From the NCBI GenBank assembly GCA_964344485.1, contig CAYFNF010000003.1:62001-126000 (forward strand): a stretch of DNA of 64,000 nt, in the 5' to 3' direction. The DNA is from CAYFNF01 sp964344485 (lineage in GTDB: Bacteria; Patescibacteriota; Patescibacteriia; UBA9570; XYC2-FULL-38-9). A model generated the notes under the pieces. It was not told the DNA's origin. It saw only the letters and a list, made by a program, of their open reading frames with translations, and searched no databases. This document shows, one piece after another, positions 7,454 through 17,020 of this stretch; within the stretch, counting starts at the first letter, position 1, and each line of letters opens with the position of its first letter. A program made the position numbers and the translations under genes.

Positions 7454-8239
7454 TTATTGGTTTTGATTTTGTTCGTTATATTCTTTAATGACATTTACCA
7501 CATCAAGAAGTTTCCCGTCTCCATTCGGATTATAGAAATTCCGAACTTCTTCTCCATCCGAATATCCGTCTTTGTCTGTATCTGTGCTCATAGGGTCAGT
7601 CTTATAGATCTGCACTTCTTCTCTGTCGGTTAAGCCGTCCAAATCAGTATCAATCATCTGGGTGTTTGTTCCTAGCTCCTTCTCCTCTTCATCTGTCAAT
7701 CCATCACCGTCTGCGTCAGCCGCGAGTGGGACGGTTGTTCCGTTGCTATTACTATTCGCAGCACTATTATTTGCATTATATGGACGCACGTTATTAAGAT
7801 TCTCAACCGCTGGATTGACCTGCTGTGTACCTCCGATACCAAGCCACGAGCTCCATGTTGAGTAGTATGCAATGGCTGCTGTTACAACTAATGCGATCAC
7901 CAGAACAATCAAAATGATAACGCGCAGTCTACTGCCTCGACCCACTTTGCGTGGCTTTCCAGGTTTCTGTTCTTGTGTTGGCGTAGGTGGCTGAGGTGGC
8001 GAATCAAGCGGAGGCAGTGGTGAAGCGCCCGGATCTACTGGCTCTGAACCAGGGAATGGTAAATCAGCAGTCGGCGCTACTTGCGTTGGTCTATCTGGTC
8101 CTGAAACCGGCGCAGACGTGACTGATGGTCGCGGATCTACAGCAAAGGACGGCTGAGCAGACGCTTGAGCCTCTACATCATTCTCGGTTTCTTGAAAAAT
8201 GTCCTCCAATTGCTCTTCATTTATCGGTTGTACTGGCAT
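7454..8239 (-). CDS. Membrane-anchored protein with thrombospondin type-3-like calcium repeats
   Basis: 261 residues from the ATG at 8239. An upstream in-frame start at 8275 would overlap the previous gene and adds a non-conserved 12 residues. Residues 1-100 are cytosolic and Pro-rich with an acidic start. A membrane helix covers about 105-127. Residues 175-242 hold three Asp-rich calcium motifs (D-A-D-G-D-G-L-T-D-E-E-E, D-T-D-L-D-G-L-T-D-R-E-E, D-T-D-K-D-G-Y-S-D-G-E-E), each ending in an N-P/T-D-P type turn as in thrombospondin type-3 repeats. It has the same architecture as the next gene but lacks the PsbP-like part. It lies 14 nt after the giant gene's start-stop boundary and 3 nt before the next, so the three are one transcript. 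Confidence 0.65.
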   Translation of the reverse strand: MPVQPINEEQLEDIFQETENDVEAQASAQPSFAVDPRPSVTSAPVSGPDRPTQVAPTADLPFPGSEPVDPGASPLPPLDSPPQPPTPTQEQKPGKPRKVGRGSRLRVIILIVLVIALVVTAAIAYYSTWSSWLGIGGTQQVNPAVENLNNVRPYNANNSAANSNSNGTTVPLAADADGDGLTDEEEKELGTNTQMIDTDLDGLTDREEVQIYKTDPMSTDTDKDGYSDGEEVRNFYNPNGDGKLLDVVNVIKEYNEQNQNQ

Positions 8240-8253
8240 AGATATGATCTTAA

Positions 8254-11200
8254 TTATGGAGTGGACTCTGCCCAATTACCCATTCCAATACTCTCTAGTC
8301 CGTAATTATAACACGCACACTCAGCGGTCACCGTTGCATCAGTACATGGAGTATAGTCCCCATGGATCCAATCTTCAGTTCCGTCAGCGGAACCGTCATA
8401 TTCCATATGTGAGTAGAGATACAAATTGGTTGAATCCGCTGGATCTACCTTATACATATATGTATGCGAGTGCTCAGGACAGTAGAACTCTGTATTCACT
8501 GGGTCCCAGCACGTTCCAGACTCGTCCCAATACTCGTTTAGATCCGCGTCGTATTCACAATCCCCGTCTGTGGTCTCATCGCCAAGCCCTTCGTCATAGA
8601 TCCACGGTTCATCACCAGCGTTCCATGGGTCATCTTGATCAGCAGCATAGAAGAAGTTATATGGATCTGTTGGTAGTGTCACGCCATAGATATTACCGAC
8701 CGCGCCTTGCCATGAACTCCAGACACTTGTGGTAAGTTCTTCGATATATGAACCGTATTCATCACTCTGTGGGTATGGATACTCGGTCGCCCCTTCTTCA
8801 GTGATATACTCTGAAATATGGACTGCCAGCGTTCCAAAATCATTCACACGGTTTGTATCGCGCGTCAACTTATCTTTATCTGACGCATCACAATCTCCGT
8901 AATCTAGATCGTGGTTAAACATCAGATAATCCATAACCTGTGATTCGATGTTCTCCATTCCATCTGCTTCAGTATCAAACGAGAACACGTACATGTTGTT
9001 ATATAACGAATCATCTGCTGGATTAGAGTCCTGAATGATGTTTCCTGCAGCGATGTAGTACGTATCACCAGTCGTACCTGCGTAGTATCCATCTATAGTG
9101 GTATCACTGATCGACCCATCTTCATCAACAAACGTCTCGTACCACTCTTCTGGACTTAAGTTATATTCATTATCAAACACCCGAATCCCAAATACTTGCT
9201 CGGGGTTATCTGAATTTGAGAACAGATACTGTAGGAACCAGTCATCATCACCGCCGCCTTCATTTACCACAATATTATCCATCTCCGGAGTATCATCATC
9301 CATACAGTAGATTAAGCGGAAGTTCTGCTCATATTCTGGCGTACCACGAGACACAAACTCATAATACTTTGAATCCGCCGAAGGATCTTCATCATCAATA
9401 TACTCCCATATCACGCTCTCTTCGCAGTATGTCACTGATAATCGGGATTTTCCGGTGATTGACCCAGTCCATCCAGTAAGAGGCGAAATAGTTGCGCTTA
9501 AGCTTGTGCTATCATGATTCTCCTCTCCGCTAACCACTGCTTGGGTTTCACTCGTTGCATCCGGAGTCATACAATGATGTCCGTATGTACAGATCTCTCC
9601 GCTACCACAATCAGCGGTTTCATCACAGAGATCAAGACAGACATTCTCTATACACCGTTGATTGTCGCCACAATCTGCGTGGATATCACAACTCGTCTCA
9701 AACTCCTCTACTTCTGCAACCTCCACCCACGCGATATTCTCACAACTATCTTCATCATAATACGGATCCCAGGTAAACTCCCATCCCATTTCATCAGTAG
9801 AGTACAGTTCTTGGCCGTCTGATGCGAGAACGGTCGCGGTGTATGACGTAGAACCATTTGGCTCTGTAAATGTATGGTGTCGCTTTCCAGTATCATCATT
9901 TATTAATTCTACTTGTGTCGGGAGACAGAAATCATTTTGTAACTCTATAGTAACTATCTCTGTTCCGTCTCGAAGTGCGAGCCCAGAATCAACGCTACGA
10001 ATACTGCTGGTATCTACAGTAGACTCATCTTGAAAGTAATCATTTTCACTATTCAATGTCATTCTATACTGTGCTCCGGTCACAAATGCCCCTGGCTCCA
10101 CGCGGAGCCTTGTGGTATAGGTTTCGCTAAATTCGCAGAGCTCTGGATCATCTGTACAATCTGCACCGTCATAGTAACCACCGTCACAGACATTCGCTAC
10201 GCACGTACCTGAATCATCTGCTTGCTGAATCATAGTAGCAATATCAATCTCTGTGATTACTGTATCCTCATCTTGTTCACAAAGTGTCGCGTCTGCACTA
10301 CAGTCCTCGCCATCGTGTGCTCCTCCATCACAGTACCCCCCATCACACGTTCCAGTTCCTGCGAGCTGTTCAATATCAATATTAAACTCTGCAGTATCAT
10401 TGCCGTCGACCACTCCGTCACCGTTATGATCACAGTTATGATCCTCATCAGTGTAGTCTCCGTCTGCGTCATCGTCGACATTTACTAAGTCCTGATCATC
10501 AATATACCCATCATCATTCACATCTTCGTTATCACACTTACTCGTAGTGAACTTCATCTCTTCGCTAAATGTTATTGTGAACCATCTATTTGGACAAATG
10601 CCAGTCTCTCCATCTGATGGGTTTGAGGAGACAAATGTTGGCCGCCAATCACAACACCAGTTTGCAGGGTCATCAATTGCACCTAAATCATCCGCCCAGT
10701 AACACCCGCGATACGCTGGACATTGATCATTGTCAACCACGTCGCCATCAAAACACTCTGCACAATACATGTCCGTACAGACACCCTCGACACAATCAAA
10801 TCCATGATCACAGTCTCCAGTCTCAGTACACGACTCTTCGCACGTTCCATCTACACAGACTTCGTCTCCATCACAGTCTTCATGTGTTTCACATGGGGTA
10901 GTACATTCACCATCGATACATTCGTCGTCTGGGTCCGGACAATCATCATCTGCTGTACACTCTGCTGGAGTGCAGACACCGTCCACACAATCGGAGCCCG
11001 GAGGACAGTCTTCTCCATCTTCACAATGAATATAGAAATTAATTCCATTACTATCACACGAGTTCGCTTCTGCGTATGCGTCTCCGCTCGCAGCAAGATC
11101 TTCATCATTAACAGGCACCTCTGCTGAGGTCATCTCGTCTGATATATATGCAAAGTTGTCACCTGCGGTTGGACCGTCTGGGTGTGCAAATATATTATTT

Positions 11201-14200
11201 AATGTATCAGTCTCACCCACAGCGTCTGGATCATAGAAGTTAATTCCTGAGAACCATACTGTGTCATGACCGTCTCCAGAGTTCGGATTTAACGCACAGA
11301 GAATCGGTACACCCTCTTCCGGAGCATCTACACATTGCTCTTCTACGTATAATGGAGATGCTTCAGTGGTTAATTCAAATCTACTTGTCACTGTTACATC
11401 CACGCTCTGCTCTGGTGCAATCTCATCTTCACCTGGTACGGTAACAATAATCTGTGTATTGGACCATGATTCATTTCCACATGGATACTCGGGCTCTATG
11501 CCTCCGACAGATACAGAGCCACTACCCTTGGAAGAACCGAAGTAACATCCGTCGATAGTAATTGCGCTATCATTCCCTTGTCGAGCCGGGGAGATCTCTT
11601 CGATGACCGGAGTACAGTACCCGTCTACACACGAGCTATCTCCTCCACACTCAGTACAGTCATCATCTGTTTCACATGCATTACAATACGCATCTGCTTC
11701 ATCGCCAGAGATACACTCACCGTACGGAGTGTCGATATTACAACATCCGGAGTTACATTCACGATTCCATGAACACGTGACCGTGTAATCTAAAGTATTC
11801 GAACAATATGTATCATCAGCACAGCTGGTTTCATCACCCTCTGCGGTAATCACACGATAATCTTTTGAAACACTATTCGTTGCTCCATCAGGCACAATCG
11901 AATAGACCAATGTATCACTCCATGACGTTACTTCACCAGATAAGCGATCATCGTCTTTATCGATCCAACTAGACCATCCTTCATCCTCGCCCATCATCTG
12001 CCCTGCGGTGTAGGTAGAAGTTCCTTCAGGCCCATCGTCTGGACTAATTTTACAAATACCAGCACGAGGAGTGTCATTTATTTCAAAATCATCGTAATCA
12101 CTTTCGTCCGAGTCTCCGTATCTAGTCTCCACTTCAATATCATATGTACCGTTATCCACTGCTGTCTCTCGGATATCATCATCATCAGCATCCCAATCTT
12201 CTGGGACCTCTGCAATGATATACTCCGACGTCCAGGTATCTTCACATAACTCTGAGTCTGGCCACTCTGTCTCTGCGTGTACTAAATCATCGTCCGAATT
12301 CCACCAGACATTTCCCTTAGCTGAACCAAACATACAACCGTAAATTGTGACCCAAGTGCCTTGAGCTCCATTTAAAGGAGTGAAATCTCGTGTAGATGGG
12401 TCGTTCGGTGGAGACGATTGACTCGCAGTATCAATGACCACTGGTGTACAGTGACTCGTCTCTTCATTACACGTAGAGCCTGGACAGCTTTCACAATCTT
12501 CATCCGACTCACAGAACCCTAGATCTACAACGAATGCTGCGTCATCCTCTAATTCGCCAACCGTGGTGCGTACGTAAGTAGTACCTTCATTCTCTTCGTC
12601 ATTGCCTGCAACATACACTGTTTCTTCTGCGTCTGAATCTGGTTGACCTGGAGAGAATGTGCCAATATCTTCATCGTCGATTGTCCATGACCATGTCATG
12701 GAGTTTGGATTAATTAAATTACAATCAGAGACTGCGGTGCCATCAAAATCTTCGGAATCACCGTATTCATTCTCTATGGTCCAACTTGGATCAACAACGA
12801 TATTTGTTGCTTCGCATGTATCTTCAGTGTCATCTACCTTAAACGTATACGTATATTCCTCTGCCATAGGAACTCCATCATCCAAGCTCGAAATGCCGGT
12901 TGATAGCGTTACTTTGTACCAGGTGTTCTGATCCATATTGGACGCTGGAGTAAACTTGAATCCGTAGTAATAGGTGTCGTTCACATACACAGTATATCCG
13001 GTGTCTAATGAACCCGAAATATCAGACGGTGTTGCGGATTCGTCAAACGAGTCTCCTTCATTGTACTTTTGAATGCGCACTGTGCCGGTTCCACCAACAT
13101 CATACGTCAACCCAGACACTTCTTGATCAAAGAGTACTGCGATAATCCCGTTTCGGCATGCGTCTGTTTGATTTGGTTGTGGGTTTGGTATTGGATAGAT
13201 ATCTTCATCCTCATCACACGTCCCCCACTCTACGACCTGCGGTCCTGATGTACATGGAATATAGTACGAACGCATATTACTGTTTCCAAGCTCTTCATGG
13301 CTAACCACTACATAATACGTATCATTGCCCATGTCTCCAGAGGTCGTGAAATCTACTTGAGAGTCAATCCATGAATCTACTGCTGACGGTTCGTACTCTA
13401 CATACTCTGAGGTAGTCATGTAGATCGTGCTGTCCCCTTGGTCGTCTCCAAATGAATCACCAGTCACATAGACATCCTTTCCTCCTGAGATATCACAATT
13501 ACTTGGGTCTGCTAATTCATTCTCTACAGAAACAACGGAACAGAGATTTGGCCGAGTGGTGGTTGAAAATGTGAAGCTCCTCCAGTTCGAGTAGTACCCT
13601 TCACGTGCCATGCTCTCGTTTTCTCCTTCATTATGAATCACCTGCACCATTGCAACATCTCCAGTAGCCCATGTACCAGTTCCTCCATCCGAATCTGTAT
13701 ACTCTTCTGGGACAATTGCTAATATTTCTTCTGGCTCCGACACATCTCCACACTCTTCCGGCAATACCAGCTCTGATGTGCGGACCACACCGTCTTCTTG
13801 AATCATGCGCATCACGACTGTACCTGTGGTCTCACCAAAGTTCTCACCAATAATGGTCATGTATTGACCCACTGCTCCGTCGTCTGGGTTTAACCAGGAG
13901 ATATACGGCTGATTGTCTTCTAGACCAACAGTGTCGTCAGAGTACGCGCTTGGGACATCAGCAACACTAATTCTGAAGTTCTGATCTGGCTTGGTGCCAA
14001 CTGGAATCATAGTACGCAGTTCGGTATTGCTGGTGTATGGATTGTCACACTCCGTACCAGCACCTTCGTTTTCACAATCTTGATTCGTGTCACAGAGTAC
14101 TTCATGGCCGTCTACTAATCCGTCACAAATACCAAATGATCCGATACATTCATCTCCAACTGAGGTATCAGACGTTAAATTCCCAAAGTGATCCACATTG

Positions 14201-15828
14201 AAACAAGAGTTCGTGCCTTCAGCAGCGTAAATGCGACTACCTTCAAACCAGACCTCTGGATGTGGAATCAAATACAATCCTGTAATGAGTAATCCATACG
14301 CTGGCTCACCCACACAAAACCCACCATCACAATCTTGGGATGCACATTCATAGTCATACGTACACGCTTCTCCCTCCATGAGCAGGCCAGCATATTCACC
14401 GTACCACCACGCTGGGGGAGTAAAGCTCTCAATAATTGGAGTACATTCGGAGTTCTCTCCAGTCTCCCACAGAATAGAATCTTCTGACTCGCCAGCATCT
14501 GGGTCATACCCCCAGAAGTTATCAACGGTCGCACCTTCAGAGACTACGTCGTAGTTACCGTCTAATGGGTTGCCGCAGGAGTCAGTAATTGCGCCTTCAA
14601 AATCATTGTCTGCATCACCAGCGTATAGTCTAAATCCATACCACGTGTATTCATCTAATGCACTCGCTGGCCGAACCATAGCGTAATCAAATTGCGAACC
14701 AAAGCTCCATCCATTTAACTCTCGTGCATCAGTCCAGTCTGGCATGGTCTCTGGATCCCCTTCTTCCCATACACCAGCTTCATCAACTAAGAATGACTCA
14801 TCGTCGTTGAATGAGGTAATACGCATAGACTCTGAGAAGTCTACGCTCACTACAGTATTCAGACAGACATTAGTCTCTTCATCAGCCGGGAATGGGGATT
14901 CGCTGTTCTCCTGCACTGTTGGTGGTATCACATCCGTTTCCGTGCCCGTAATGAAAGTAAAATCATATGCTGTTAATGCATAACGATCATCAACTTCATC
15001 ATCCGGAGTGTCATCTTCACTCATGATATCTGAAGTGAGATAGACATGGTAGTTCGTGTCTTCGGCAAAATCTTCATCTGGCACGATATTAAAATAGTAC
15101 GTTGAATCACCTGGGCCGAACCCAATATCGCCAGGCACAGTATCTCCTACACAATTGTATGTACCGTCTTCATCTTCATCCGTGCACGTACTTGAAACAC
15201 ATTCATCATGGCTCGTACATTCATCTCCGTCATATAAGGTACCGTCATCATTAATAATATAGAATGAATCCGCGGTTACTGAGTCTTGATCTACATGTCG
15301 ATTCACACGAATAGTCACGTCAGTACATAGATAGACACCGGAATCCCCGTTAGATGGATTAGTAGCCAGTACATAGTAATCATACCCCGAAGGTGTAAAA
15401 TCTCCCGAGATACAACCGTATCCACTACACGGCATGATAGTACTGGTTCCTGTTGCATCTGAAATTACACCAAGTAACCACAACACAATTCCCCAAGCAG
15501 AGAGGATAATCAGCAAGCCAATCAGTGCGTTCTTGAGAATGGCTTTTGCATTTGCAACCTTTTCTTCATTGCCACCCGAAGTCATCCATACAAATCCACC
15601 GTACAACACCAACACCACAGCAAAGATCGCTAAGATACCTAACACCCATGCAAGCAAATACAATACCACCTCAACCGGACTCCGATCACTTAATGCAATA
15701 CCTTCGTAACTCGTATTGACTTGCGCAAGTGCTGGAACAGCGCTAGTGACGAATAGAATGGTCAGGAGTGCTGACCGACGGACTATTCGACGCAATCTGT
15801 GAAAGGGTCGGTGAGAATCAAGCTTCAT
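8254..15828 (-). CDS. Giant surface protein with a pilin-like two-helix N-terminus, Big_5/IPT-TIG domains and Cys-rich repeats
   Basis: 2524 residues. Residues 1-36 are a signal peptide ending A-L-A-Q. Residues about 53-121 are two membrane helices joined by Y-G-G-F-V-W-M-T-S-G-G-N-E-E-K and V-A-N-A-K-A-I-L-K-N-A, the pattern of VirB2/TrbC-like 'pilin' proteins common in Patescibacteria. The extracellular part carries Big_5-type Ig-like modules (for example N-P-S-N-G-D-S-G-V near 155 and near 305, 1740), IPT/TIG modules (G-Q-Y-M-T-I-I-G-E-N-F-G near 660; V-T-I-Y-G-C-M-F-G near 1170; I-T-I-D-G-C-Y-F-G near 1430), Cys-rich knots of the C-x(5)-C-x(5)-C-V-D-G-x-C kind (about 490, 1110, 1385, 1615-1690, 2055), and a dockerin-like pair of calcium loops near 1770-1810. 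It is probably an adhesin or cell-surface scaffold. The ligand is unknown. Confidence 0.75.
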   Translation of the reverse strand: MKLDSHRPFHRLRRIVRRSALLTILFVTSAVPALAQVNTSYEGIALSDRSPVEVVLYLLAWVLGILAIFAVVLVLYGGFVWMTSGGNEEKVANAKAILKNALIGLLIILSAWGIVLWLLGVISDATGTSTIMPCSGYGCISGDFTPSGYDYYVLATNPSNGDSGVYLCTDVTIRVNRHVDQDSVTADSFYIINDDGTLYDGDECTSHDECVSSTCTDEDEDGTYNCVGDTVPGDIGFGPGDSTYYFNIVPDEDFAEDTNYHVYLTSDIMSEDDTPDDEVDDRYALTAYDFTFITGTETDVIPPTVQENSESPFPADEETNVCLNTVVSVDFSESMRITSFNDDESFLVDEAGVWEEGDPETMPDWTDARELNGWSFGSQFDYAMVRPASALDEYTWYGFRLYAGDADNDFEGAITDSCGNPLDGNYDVVSEGATVDNFWGYDPDAGESEDSILWETGENSECTPIIESFTPPAWWYGEYAGLLMEGEACTYDYECASQDCDGGFCVGEPAYGLLITGLYLIPHPEVWFEGSRIYAAEGTNSCFNVDHFGNLTSDTSVGDECIGSFGICDGLVDGHEVLCDTNQDCENEGAGTECDNPYTSNTELRTMIPVGTKPDQNFRISVADVPSAYSDDTVGLEDNQPYISWLNPDDGAVGQYMTIIGENFGETTGTVVMRMIQEDGVVRTSELVLPEECGDVSEPEEILAIVPEEYTDSDGGTGTWATGDVAMVQVIHNEGENESMAREGYYSNWRSFTFSTTTRPNLCSVVSVENELADPSNCDISGGKDVYVTGDSFGDDQGDSTIYMTTSEYVEYEPSAVDSWIDSQVDFTTSGDMGNDTYYVVVSHEELGNSNMRSYYIPCTSGPQVVEWGTCDEDEDIYPIPNPQPNQTDACRNGIIAVLFDQEVSGLTYDVGGTGTVRIQKYNEGDSFDESATPSDISGSLDTGYTVYVNDTYYYGFKFTPASNMDQNTWYKVTLSTGISSLDDGVPMAEEYTYTFKVDDTEDTCEATNIVVDPSWTIENEYGDSEDFDGTAVSDCNLINPNSMTWSWTIDDEDIGTFSPGQPDSDAEETVYVAGNDEENEGTTYVRTTVGELEDDAAFVVDLGFCESDEDCESCPGSTCNEETSHCTPVVIDTASQSSPPNDPSTRDFTPLNGAQGTWVTIYGCMFGSAKGNVWWNSDDDLVHAETEWPDSELCEDTWTSEYIIAEVPEDWDADDDDIRETAVDNGTYDIEVETRYGDSDESDYDDFEINDTPRAGICKISPDDGPEGTSTYTAGQMMGEDEGWSSWIDKDDDRLSGEVTSWSDTLVYSIVPDGATNSVSKDYRVITAEGDETSCADDTYCSNTLDYTVTCSWNRECNSGCCNIDTPYGECISGDEADAYCNACETDDDCTECGGDSSCVDGYCTPVIEEISPARQGNDSAITIDGCYFGSSKGSGSVSVGGIEPEYPCGNESWSNTQIIVTVPGEDEIAPEQSVDVTVTSRFELTTEASPLYVEEQCVDAPEEGVPILCALNPNSGDGHDTVWFSGINFYDPDAVGETDTLNNIFAHPDGPTAGDNFAYISDEMTSAEVPVNDEDLAASGDAYAEANSCDSNGINFYIHCEDGEDCPPGSDCVDGVCTPAECTADDDCPDPDDECIDGECTTPCETHEDCDGDEVCVDGTCEESCTETGDCDHGFDCVEGVCTDMYCAECFDGDVVDNDQCPAYRGCYWADDLGAIDDPANWCCDWRPTFVSSNPSDGETGICPNRWFTITFSEEMKFTTSKCDNEDVNDDGYIDDQDLVNVDDDADGDYTDEDHNCDHNGDGVVDGNDTAEFNIDIEQLAGTGTCDGGYCDGGAHDGEDCSADATLCEQDEDTVITEIDIATMIQQADDSGTCVANVCDGGYYDGADCTDDPELCEFSETYTTRLRVEPGAFVTGAQYRMTLNSENDYFQDESTVDTSSIRSVDSGLALRDGTEIVTIELQNDFCLPTQVELINDDTGKRHHTFTEPNGSTSYTATVLASDGQELYSTDEMGWEFTWDPYYDEDSCENIAWVEVAEVEEFETSCDIHADCGDNQRCIENVCLDLCDETADCGSGEICTYGHHCMTPDATSETQAVVSGEENHDSTSLSATISPLTGWTGSITGKSRLSVTYCEESVIWEYIDDEDPSADSKYYEFVSRGTPEYEQNFRLIYCMDDDTPEMDNIVVNEGGGDDDWFLQYLFSNSDNPEQVFGIRVFDNEYNLSPEEWYETFVDEDGSISDTTIDGYYAGTTGDTYYIAAGNIIQDSNPADDSLYNNMYVFSFDTEADGMENIESQVMDYLMFNHDLDYGDCDASDKDKLTRDTNRVNDFGTLAVHISEYITEEGATEYPYPQSDEYGSYIEELTTSVWSSWQGAVGNIYGVTLPTDPYNFFYAADQDDPWNAGDEPWIYDEGLGDETTDGDCEYDADLNEYWDESGTCWDPVNTEFYCPEHSHTYMYKVDPADSTNLYLYSHMEYDGSADGTEDWIHGDYTPCTDATVTAECACYNYGLESIGMGNWAESTP

Positions 15829-15848
15829 AGATGTATATATAAATTGGT

Positions 15849-16292
15849 TTATTTGTTTAGTTCTTGTTCAACGAGCTGTTTTACCATGTTCCCGTCAGCT
15901 TGGCCCTGTACTTGTTTCATAACCGCAGGCATGACTGCACCAAAATTCTTCTCCGGAGCATCAGCTACTGCTTGTTGAACAATAGGCAGTAGGTCTTGCT
16001 CGGACATCTGTTCTGGCAAGTACTGCTGAATTAAATCTAACTCCTGTTGTTCTTTATCTACGAGGTCGGTGCGGTCAGCGTCAGTAAACGCTTGGATAGA
16101 CTCTTTTCGTTTTTTCGCTTCTTTCTGTAATACAGAAACAACTTCTGTATCAGAGAGTTGTTCCTTGTTGCCTTGTGCTTTTGCTGAATCCAATAACGCT
16201 GCTTTGAGTAGTCGCAACACATCTACACGTTGACGATCCTGACTCTTCATTGCTGCGGTCAGGTCTTGTAATAGTTGTTCATGCAATGGCAT
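15849..16292 (-). CDS. yqeY: GatB/YqeY domain protein
   Basis: 147 residues. The YqeY family is homologous to the tail domain of GatB, which presents tRNA to the amidotransferase. The role of free-standing YqeY is not established. The start M-P-L-H-E-Q-L-L-Q-D-L and the segment R-V-D-V-L-R-L-L-K-A-A are typical, as are E-A-K-K-R-K-E-S-I-Q-A-F and L-P-E-Q-M-S-E. Length is normal (about 148). It sits 11 nt after rpsU, a gene order (rpsU-yqeY) found widely in bacteria, and is presumably co-transcribed from the rpsU promoter. Confidence 0.9.
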   Translation of the reverse strand: MPLHEQLLQDLTAAMKSQDRQRVDVLRLLKAALLDSAKAQGNKEQLSDTEVVSVLQKEAKKRKESIQAFTDADRTDLVDKEQQELDLIQQYLPEQMSEQDLLPIVQQAVADAPEKNFGAVMPAVMKQVQGQADGNMVKQLVEQELNK

Positions 16293-16303
16293 GTACGAAA
16301 AAA

Positions 16304-16561
16304 TTACGCTGCTTTTCTTTTGGAATGGTGCCCGTACTGCGGTGCTTCTTGGATTCGACCAGTTTTGATATCGAATTCTCGCTGTTCCCGGTTCTGTTTT
16401 CTGCGTAGCGCTGAATCTTTTTTCTGCCGCTTATTCGGCTTTTTACGAAAAAAGAGTGCACCTTTTGCAGTTTTCAAGATTCCGGTCTTCTGAACTTTGC
16501 CAGAAAATCGACGTATTAAACTGTCGTTTGATTCTCCTTCTTTTTTCTCAACTTTAACCAC
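16304..16561 (-). CDS. rpsU: 30S ribosomal protein bS21
   Basis: 85 residues from a GTG start at 16561. The pattern V-K-V-x-x-x-E-G-E-S-N-D-S-L-I-R-R-F is the bS21 N-terminus, followed by K-V-Q-K-T-G-I-L-K and a long basic helix (K-K-P-N-K-R-Q-K-K-D-S-A-L-R-R-K-Q). It is longer than the 71-residue E. coli protein because of a basic C-terminal tail. A purine-rich Shine-Dalgarno (AGAGGGGTGAG) lies just upstream, unlike many leaderless genes in this window. bS21 sits near the anti-Shine-Dalgarno at the platform of the small subunit. A strong promoter precedes it. Confidence 0.92.
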   Translation of the reverse strand: MVKVEKKEGESNDSLIRRFSGKVQKTGILKTAKGALFFRKKPNKRQKKDSALRRKQNREQREFDIKTGRIQEAPQYGHHSKRKAA

Positions 16562-16601
16562 AAATTCTCACCCCTCTCTATTTATTACTAATTATAACCA
16601 A

Positions 16602-16615
16602 ATATCTTAAGATAT
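16602..16615. repeat. 14-bp perfect palindrome in the rpsU leader
   Basis: ATATCTTAAGATAT is self-complementary across all 14 bases. It lies just downstream of the rpsU transcription start and about 40 nt before the start codon. It could be an operator or the core of a leader hairpin. Confidence 0.5.
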
Positions 16616-16623
16616 CTGAGGCC

Positions 16624-16652
16624 AATATAACACTATTTTATTACTGTGTCAA
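16624..16652 (-). promoter_or_regulatory. Promoter of rpsU-yqeY
   Basis: Minus strand: consensus TTGACA (16647-16652), 17-bp spacer, TATATT (16624-16629). Predicted start near 16617, giving a leader of about 55 nt that contains a palindrome and a Shine-Dalgarno. Confidence 0.85.
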
Positions 16653-16666
16653 CTTGCTGTTTTCCA

Positions 16667-17011
16667 CTATACCACCACTTTTACTGGCTCTCCTCCAACT
16701 ATATGGAAGTGGAAATGTTGAATGATTTGACCACCGTCATCTCCTACATTGGAAACGATCTTATATCCTGATTCTGCAATGCCCTGTTCTTTAGCTATCT
16801 CTGCTGCTTTTAGTGCTAAGGATCCTAGCAACTCCGTGTGTTCCGAGGTGAATGCATTTAAGTCTGCGACATGCTCTTTTGGAACCACGAGAATGTGAGT
16901 TGGAGCTTTTGGACGAATATCGCGGAATGCGATAATCGCATCGTCCTCATACACAATGTCGGATTCAGCTTCTTTGCGTATGATTTTACAAAATATACAG
17001 TCTTCTGACAT
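16667..17011 (-). CDS. HIT family nucleotide-binding hydrolase
   Basis: 114 residues, normal for HinT-like histidine triad proteins. These enzymes hydrolyse phosphoramidates such as AMP-lysine. The N-terminal C-I-F-C-K-I-I and the family segment P-T-H-I-L-V-V-P-K-E-H are present, as is the triad Q-H-F-H-F-H-I-V-G-G near residue 100 (H-x-H-x-H). The gene lies 9 nt after hisS and ends before the rpsU promoter, so it is the last gene of the lepB-hisS-HIT run. Whether it acts on aminoacyl-adenylates, as HinT does with lysyl-tRNA synthetase, cannot be told from sequence. Confidence 0.92.
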   Translation of the reverse strand: MSEDCIFCKIIRKEAESDIVYEDDAIIAFRDIRPKAPTHILVVPKEHVADLNAFTSEHTELLGSLALKAAEIAKEQGIAESGYKIVSNVGDDGGQIIQHFHFHIVGGEPVKVVV

Positions 17012-17020
17012 ATGAATAGG

